Part shown: positions 59,365 to 64,000 of the stretch, piece after piece
How positions within the stretch are numbered: the first letter of the stretch is position 1
How the letters are laid out: every line of letters starts with the position of its first letter
Assembly (NCBI RefSeq): GCF_001187435.1
Contig: NZ_LFXA01000017.1
Coordinates: 868,001 to 932,000 of the forward strand
Origin: Streptomyces caatingaensis
GTDB taxonomy: Bacteria; Actinomycetota; Actinomycetes; Streptomycetales; Streptomycetaceae
Direction of reading: 5' to 3'
DNA: 64,000 bases
Position numbers and translations under genes: made by a program
Notes under the pieces: model-generated
What the model saw: the letters and a program-made list of their open reading frames with translations, nothing else
Told to the model about the DNA's origin: nothing
Databases searched by the model: none

Positions 59365-60672
59365 TTGACCGAAACCGCCTCGCCCGTCGCCGCGGACCGC
59401 CTCTGGTCCGTGGACGAGCACCTCGCCGACATCCTGGGCAGGATCCGCCCGTTGGAGCCCATCGAGCTCCAACTCCTGGACGCCCAGGGCTGCGTGCTCG
59501 TCGAGGACGTCACCGTGCCCGCCGCCCTGCCGCCCTTCGACAACAGTTCCATGGACGGCTACGCCGTGCGGGCCGCCGACGTCGAGGGCGCGAGCGAGGA
59601 GTTCCCGGTGGTGCTCAGGGTCGTCGGCGACGTCGCCGCGGGCGGCGGCGAGCCGCCCGCCGTCGGCCCCGGCGAGGCGGCCCGGATCATGACCGGGGCG
59701 CCGCTGCCGCCCGGCGCGGAGGCGGTCGTCCCCGTCGAGTGGACGGACGGCGGGCTGGGCGGCGGCCCGGCCACCACGATGTCCGCCCGGCGCCCGGACG
59801 CCGACGGCGGCCTGGGCGAGGTCCGCGTCCTGCGGCCCGCCGCCGCCCGCGCCCACGTCCGCGCGCGGGGCAGCGACGTCGCCGCGGGCGACCTCGCGCT
59901 CGCCGCCGGCACCGTCCTCGGCCCCGCCCAGCTCGGCCTCCTCGCGGCGATCGGCCGCGCGACCGTGACCGTACGGCCGCGCCCCCGGGTCGTCGTCCTG
60001 TCCACCGGCAGCGAGCTCGTCCCGCCCGGGGAGCCGCTGGCCCCCGGCCGCATCCACGACTCCAACAGCTATCTGCTGGCCGCCTGCGCCCGCTCGGCCG
60101 GCGCCCTGGCCTACCGTGTCGGGGCGGTCGACGACGACCCCGAGACCCTGCGGGCCACCCTGGAGGACCAGCTCGTCCGCGCCGACGCCGTCGTCACCAG
60201 CGGCGGCGTGAGCGTCGGCGCCTACGACGTCGTCAAGGCGGCCCTCTCCGGGCTCAGCGGCGACGAGGGCAGCGTCGCCTTCCGCCGGCTGGCGATGCAG
60301 CCCGGCAAGCCGCAGGGCTTCGGCCGGCTCGGCCCCGACCGCGTCCCCCTCTTCGCCCTCCCCGGCAACCCCGTCAGCTCGTACGTCTCCTTCGAGCTCT
60401 TCGTCCGCCCCGCCGTCCGCGCCCTGATGGGCCTCCCGCCCCAGGACCGGACCGTCGTGCGCGCGACCTGCGCCGAGGCGGTCACGGCCTCGCCGCAGGG
60501 CCGCCGCCAGTACCTGCGGGGACGGTACGAGGACGGCCGCGTGACCACCGTCGGCGGCGCCGGCTCCCACCTGGTCGGCGCCCTCGCCCACGCCAACGCC
60601 CTGATCGTCGTCCCCGAGGACACCACCGCCGTCCCCGCCGGGGCGGACGTCGACGTCGTCCTCCTCGACTGA
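59365..60672 (+). CDS. glp: Gephyrin-like molybdotransferase Glp (MoeA family)
   Basis: A 435-residue MoeA-family protein. FDNSSMDGYAVRAADV, RIMTGAPLPPGAEAVVPVE, VLSTGSELVPPGEPL, GRIHDSNSYLLAA, TSGGVSVGAYDVVK and LPGNPVSSYVSFELFV are the family motifs for molybdopterin and metal handling. It starts with TTG, 4 bp after galU. In Corynebacterium a MoeA paralogue named Glp also binds FtsZ and the membrane protein GlpR; here the GlpR homologue SepX is encoded 1.9 kb downstream, so this copy is probably the divisome-linked one. Confidence 0.9.
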   Translation: MTETASPVAADRLWSVDEHLADILGRIRPLEPIELQLLDAQGCVLVEDVTVPAALPPFDNSSMDGYAVRAADVEGASEEFPVVLRVVGDVAAGGGEPPAVGPGEAARIMTGAPLPPGAEAVVPVEWTDGGLGGGPATTMSARRPDADGGLGEVRVLRPAAARAHVRARGSDVAAGDLALAAGTVLGPAQLGLLAAIGRATVTVRPRPRVVVLSTGSELVPPGEPLAPGRIHDSNSYLLAACARSAGALAYRVGAVDDDPETLRATLEDQLVRADAVVTSGGVSVGAYDVVKAALSGLSGDEGSVAFRRLAMQPGKPQGFGRLGPDRVPLFALPGNPVSSYVSFELFVRPAVRALMGLPPQDRTVVRATCAEAVTASPQGRRQYLRGRYEDGRVTTVGGAGSHLVGALAHANALIVVPEDTTAVPAGADVDVVLLD

Positions 60673-60752
60673 CGGCCTTGCCGACCGGCCGCTCGCCACT
60701 CCGGGTACGGTGACTGCCCACCCCAACCGCACGGACCCGGACCGGGAGAACG

Positions 60753-61244
60753 ATGAGCAGCGACCGGCACCCACCCGCCCGGCTCACCCACCTCGACGAC
60801 GCGGGCGCGGCGCGCATGGTGGACGTCTCGGGCAAGGACGTCACCGCCCGCACCGCCAGGGCGAGCGGGCGCGTCCTCGTCTCGCCGCGCGTGGTGGAGC
60901 TGCTGCGCGGCGAGGGCCTGCCCAAGGGCGACGCCCTCGCCACCGCCCGGATCGCCGGGATCATGGGCGCCAAGCGCACCCCCGAGATCATCCCGCTCTG
61001 CCATCCGCTGCCGCTGACGGGCGTCACCGTCGACCTGGCGGTCGCCGACGACGCCGTGGAGATCACCGCCACCGTGCGCACCACCGGCCGCACCGGTGTG
61101 GAGATGGAGGCGCTGACCGCCGTCTCGTCGGCCGCGCTCACGGTGGTCGACATGGTCAAGGCCGTGGACAAGGCGGCCGTGATCACGGACGTCCGGGTCG
61201 AGGAGAAGACCGGCGGCGCGTCCGGCGACTGGCGGCGGCCGTGA
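60753..61244 (+). CDS. moaC: Cyclic pyranopterin monophosphate synthase MoaC
   Basis: A 163-residue protein with [25 protein letters not shown] at the start, [34 protein letters not shown] (the substrate His and Lys) and [29 protein letters not shown]. It acts with MoaA in the first step of molybdenum cofactor synthesis. Its stop overlaps the mog start by 4 bp (GTGA). Confidence 0.95.
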   Translation: MSSDRHPPARLTHLDDAGAARMVDVSGKDVTARTARASGRVLVSPRVVELLRGEGLPKGDALATARIAGIMGAKRTPEIIPLCHPLPLTGVTVDLAVADDAVEITATVRTTGRTGVEMEALTAVSSAALTVVDMVKAVDKAAVITDVRVEEKTGGASGDWRRP

Positions 61245-61735
61245 GAGCCCTGGTGATCACCGCCTCGAACCGCGCCGCCGCCGGCGTCTACCCCGACCGC
61301 GGCGGCCCCCTGCTGGCCGACGGCCTGGCCGCGCTGGGCTTCGAGGTCGCGGACGTCCGCGTGGTGCCCGACGGCGCGCCGGTCGAGGCGGCCCTGCGCG
61401 CCGCCGTCGCCGAGGCGTACGACGTGGTGCTCACCACCGGCGGCACCGGCATCTCGCCCACCGACCGCACCCCCGAGGCCACCCGGGCCGTCCTGGACTA
61501 CGAGGTGCCCGGCATCGCCGAGGCCATCCGGGCCGAGGGGCTGGCCAAGGTCCCCACGGCCGCGCTCTCCCGCGGGCTCGCGGGCGTGGCGGGGCGCACG
61601 CTGATCGTCAACCTGCCCGGTTCGACGGGCGGGGTGCGCGACGGTCTCGCCGTCCTGACCCGGCTGCTGCCGCACGCGGTGGACCAGCTGCGCGGCGGCG
61701 ACCACCCCGGACCGGACCCCCGGGCCCCGCGATGA
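61241..61735 (+). CDS. mog: Molybdopterin adenylyltransferase-type protein (MogA/MoaB)
   Basis: A 164-residue protein with [59 protein letters not shown] and [17 protein letters not shown], the molybdopterin-binding fold of MogA/MoaB. It adenylates molybdopterin before metal insertion. It overlaps both neighbours by 4 bp, forming moaC-mog-acetyltransferase as a coupled operon. Confidence 0.93.
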   Translation: MRALVITASNRAAAGVYPDRGGPLLADGLAALGFEVADVRVVPDGAPVEAALRAAVAEAYDVVLTTGGTGISPTDRTPEATRAVLDYEVPGIAEAIRAEGLAKVPTAALSRGLAGVAGRTLIVNLPGSTGGVRDGLAVLTRLLPHAVDQLRGGDHPGPDPRAPR

Positions 61736-62406
61736 GCGCCTGGCCGGTCGCCCTCGCGGACGGCGACGTGGTCCTGCGCCCGATCCGCATGCGCGACCAG
61801 CGCGCCTGGCGCGAGGTCAACCGGCGCAACCGCGACTGGCTGCGCCCCTGGGAGGCGACCGTCCCGCCGCCCCCGCCCGGCGCCCGGCCCGGCCGCCGCC
61901 CCACCTACCGGCAGATGGTCCGTCATCTGCGCGCCGAGGCCCACGCCGGGCGCATGCTGCCGTTCGTCATCGAGTACCGTGACCAGCTCGCCGGCCAGCT
62001 CACCGTCGCCGGGATCACCTGGGGCTCGATGTGCTCGGCGCACGTCGGCTACTGGGTGGACGAGGCGGTGGCCGGCCGCGGGGTGATGCCGACCGCGCTG
62101 GCGCTCGCCGTCGACCACTGCTTCCGCGGCCTGGGCCTGCACCGCGTCGAGGTCTGCATCCGCCCCGAGAACGCGCCCAGCCGCCGGGTCGTGGAGAAGC
62201 TGGGCTTCCGCGAGGAGGGCCTGCGCCCGCGCTATCTGCACATCGACGGCGACTGGCGCGACCACCTCGTCTACGCGCTCACCGCGGAGGAGGCGGCGGA
62301 CGGGCTGGTCTCCCGCTGGCACCGCACGCGGGACGCGCACCGTGACGCGCACCGTGACGCGCCCCGGGACGCCCGTCAGGACGGCCGGCGGGAAACGAAG
62401 AAATAA
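61732..62406 (+). CDS. GNAT acetyltransferase, RimJ type
   Basis: A 224-residue GNAT protein: GDVVLRPIRMRDQRAWREVNRRN, FVIEYRDQLAGQLTVAGITWG, HVGYWVDEAVAGRGVMPTALALAVDHCF (acetyl-CoA loop) and VCIRPENAPSRRVVEKLGFREEG. The C-terminus has a short RDAHRDAHRDAPRDA repeat. It likely acetylates a protein N-terminus. It is coupled to mog (ATGA). Known Streptomyces genomes keep this order before sepX. Confidence 0.9.
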   Translation: MSAWPVALADGDVVLRPIRMRDQRAWREVNRRNRDWLRPWEATVPPPPPGARPGRRPTYRQMVRHLRAEAHAGRMLPFVIEYRDQLAGQLTVAGITWGSMCSAHVGYWVDEAVAGRGVMPTALALAVDHCFRGLGLHRVEVCIRPENAPSRRVVEKLGFREEGLRPRYLHIDGDWRDHLVYALTAEEAADGLVSRWHRTRDAHRDAHRDAPRDARQDGRRETKK

Positions 62407-62511
62407 AACAGGTATTCGAATTTTCCCGTCGAATGGCCGCCTTCGAGCGACACGGAACCGAACAATCACAAAAAAAGTTCGAGCTATGAGCCGATTCGTG
62501 CGACACACCGC

Positions 62512-62550
62512 GCCAATTGGCGGAATCAGCTGAGCGCGCCCCTCTACCGT
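62512..62550 (+). promoter_or_regulatory. Candidate sepX promoter with palindrome
   Basis: TACCGT (62545-62550) lies 7 nt before the GTG at 62558, with no ribosome binding site, suggesting leaderless transcription. The perfect palindrome GCCAATTGGC (62512-62521) lies just upstream, near where a -35 would be. The gap 62407-62557 is unusually AT-rich. Confidence 0.4.
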
Positions 62551-62557
62551 GTGCAGT

Positions 62558-63610
62558 GTGAGCAGCAGCGGCCTGATCTACGCAGTCATCGTCGGGGCCT
62601 GGGCCGCCTACTTGGTGCCGATGTGGCTCCGTAGGCAGGACGAGCTCAACGAAGCCCGTCCGACGGAACGCTTCAGCACCGCCATCCGGCTGCTGTCCGG
62701 ACGGGCGGGCATGGAGCGCCGTTACGCCAAGGAACTCGAGGGGCGTGCCGCGTCCGGCTCCGCCGACGCGCCCGCCCCGGGCCCGGAGGCGGAGACGGGA
62801 CCCCCGGCGGCCGAGCCGGACGCCGCGACCGAGACGGTCGCCGTCCGGCCCTCCGGCGCGCCCGCGCCCGACCGGGCGTCCCCGGCGTCGGCCGCCGCGT
62901 CCGCCGAGCGGGCGCGCCGGTCCAAGGTGCTCGCCCGCCGGCGCCGCACCACCGTCGTCCTCTTCCTCGCCTTCACCCTCGGCGCGGTCGTCGCGGGCGT
63001 GGGCGGGGTGGCGTTCCTGTGGGCCCCGGGCATCCCGGCGGTGCTCCTCAGCGCGTACATCTGCTACCTGCGGATCCAGGAGCGGCGGCGGTTCGCCTTC
63101 GTCATGGACCAGCGCCGCGCCGAGCTGGCCGCCCAGCGGCTGCGGGAGGGCCGCGCCCGCCCTCACCAGGCGGCGGACCCCACGACCGTCGCCGCCCCCG
63201 CCCCCTCCGACACCGTCCGGCATCCGGCCCCCGCCGCCGGTGAGGCGCCGGCGCCCCCGTCCCCCAGCGCGGGCCGCCGCGCCCTCGTCGAGCAGACCGA
63301 CCACGCCGAGTGGGTGGACCAGCAGCGCGACCGCGGCACCGAGGGCGAGGACGGCTGGGAGCCGGTGCCCGTCCCGCTGCCCACGTACGTCACCGCGCCC
63401 GTCGCCCCCCGCGCCGGCGGCGCGGCCGAGCTGGGCGCGCCGGACACCTGGAGCGCCGCCCGCTCCAGCACCGCCGAGCCGGCCCTCGACCGCAAGCCGG
63501 CCGAGGACCGCCGCGCCGCCCGCCCCCGCCGCCGCCCGCGCGAGCGCGGCCGCACCCCGCTCTTCGACCAGTACGCCGACGAGGACCACCCGCGCGCGGC
63601 CAACGGCTGA
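62558..63610 (+). CDS. sepX: Divisome membrane protein SepX/GlpR
   Basis: A 350-residue protein: an N-terminal TM (SGLIYAVIVGAWAAYLVPMWL), the conserved RRQDELNEARPTERFSTAIRLLSGRAGMERRYAKEL, a Pro/Ala-rich part, two further hydrophobic segments about 130-170 and a long disordered C-terminus rich in Arg/Pro. It matches SepX of Streptomyces, a septum component, and GlpR of Corynebacterium, the membrane receptor of Glp. GTG at 62558 is preferred over the frame start at 62549. A tRNA-Ala gene follows. Confidence 0.9.
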   Translation: MSSSGLIYAVIVGAWAAYLVPMWLRRQDELNEARPTERFSTAIRLLSGRAGMERRYAKELEGRAASGSADAPAPGPEAETGPPAAEPDAATETVAVRPSGAPAPDRASPASAAASAERARRSKVLARRRRTTVVLFLAFTLGAVVAGVGGVAFLWAPGIPAVLLSAYICYLRIQERRRFAFVMDQRRAELAAQRLREGRARPHQAADPTTVAAPAPSDTVRHPAPAAGEAPAPPSPSAGRRALVEQTDHAEWVDQQRDRGTEGEDGWEPVPVPLPTYVTAPVAPRAGGAAELGAPDTWSAARSSTAEPALDRKPAEDRRAARPRRRPRERGRTPLFDQYADEDHPRAANG

Positions 63611-63707
63611 CGCGCCTTCCGGCCCCCACGCCCTGACCTGCGAGGGGGCGGCCGGAGGGCGATTTTCTTCCTGGCCGGTCGGGGTGCTAGAGTTTCACTC
63701 GTTGCAA

Positions 63708-63781
63708 GGGCCTGTGGCGCAGTCCGGTAGCGCACCTCGTTCGCATCGAGGGGGTCAGGGGTTCAAATCCCCTCAGGTCCA
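63708..63781 (+). tRNA. tRNA-Ala (anticodon CGC)
   Basis: A complete 74-nt cloverleaf: acceptor arms GGGCCTG/CAGGTCC with the G3-T70 wobble that identifies alanine tRNAs, anticodon stem CCTCG/CGAGG with loop TTCGCAT (CGC), T-arm GGGGTTCAAATCCCC and discriminator A. No CCA is encoded. Confidence 0.96.
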
Positions 63782-63819
63782 CAACGGGCCGTTCTTGAGT
63801 TAGCTCAGGATCGGTTGAT

Positions 63820-63856
63820 GAAATCCCGTCTGATCGTTTTGATCGGGCGGGATTTC
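63820..63856 (+). terminator. Hairpin terminator after tRNA-Ala
   Basis: GAAATCCCGTCTGATC and GATCGGGCGGGATTTC pair around GTTTT, with two G-T pairs, 38 bp after the tRNA. The last 144 bp of the window show nothing that I can support. Confidence 0.8.
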
Positions 63857-64000
63857 TGCGTTTCCAGGGGCCGTTCGATGTCTGTTCGGGGTGGTGGATG
63901 GCGGCGTGGTGGGGGTATCAGCCTTCTGATGCGCCGACTTGCCGTTGTGAGGGCAGGGGGGCGGGCCCCGGGTGGCCGGGGCTGGCGGTGCTGCTTTGTC

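Overview
This is a high-GC actinobacterial chromosome segment, almost certainly Streptomyces. The codon use is strongly GC3-biased, GTG/TTG starts and leaderless-type promoters occur, and the right half carries characteristic Streptomyces genes: the sigma factor HrdD, two tRNAs, and a galU / glp / moaC / mog / sepX group.

Left part (1-10.2 kb) is mobile DNA. Positions 1-3674 are one end of an integrated actinomycete element: a DUF3631 ATPase running off the edge, an excisionase-like protein, an XRE regulator and a tyrosine integrase, abutting the 3' end of tRNA-Arg(CCT). On the other side of that tRNA lie a two-gene unit (a DDE transposase-like protein and a tyrosine-recombinase-fold protein that has lost every catalytic residue), a degenerate tRNA-Tyr-like sequence that may be an old attachment scar, two unknown winged-helix proteins, and an IS110-family transposase.

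Middle part (10.4-26.5 kb) is a compact biosynthetic cluster that matches no pathway I recognise. Genes in order: MarR regulator, AsnB-type amidotransferase, PaaK-like adenylating enzyme, an alpha/alpha-toroid (squalene/prenyltransferase-repeat) protein, a tautomerase-like protein, an acyl carrier protein, a short adenylating enzyme, an amidase-signature enzyme, an MIO-type aromatic ammonia-lyase/aminomutase, a short class II DAHP synthase, an aldo/keto reductase, an SDR, a second MarR regulator and a DHA2 exporter. It has no PKS or modular NRPS core. A plausible logic is: extra shikimate flux (DAHP synthase), deamination of an aromatic amino acid (MIO enzyme), activation and loading onto the ACP (ligases), amide chemistry (AsnB, amidase), reductions (AKR, SDR) and export. 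The cluster is bracketed by two identical, oppositely oriented 204-bp MITE-like elements, each with its own target duplication.

Positions 26.5-37 kb are a mosaic accessory zone: a chimeric luciferase-monooxygenase remnant, a small XRE protein and a NUDIX-like protein, a predicted membrane protein, a GT2 glycosyltransferase, an NB-ARC/TPR STAND protein, a GT-B transferase gene that is out of frame across a 7-bp tandem repeat (possible phase variation), and a secreted metalloprotease.

Positions 37-64 kb are mostly core chromosome: TetR + DHA2 exporter, MarR + extradiol dioxygenase, hrdD, a WYL regulator with a divergent exporter, GNAT, P1 peptidase, LtrA, mscL, MTA phosphorylase, fmdB (with a CIRCE-like operator), an MFS protein, a K+/H+ antiporter, a penicillin-acylase family hydrolase, 5-formyl-THF cyclo-ligase, galU, glp, moaC, mog, a RimJ-type acetyltransferase, sepX and tRNA-Ala(CGC). 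Strong hairpin terminators separate many convergent pairs.
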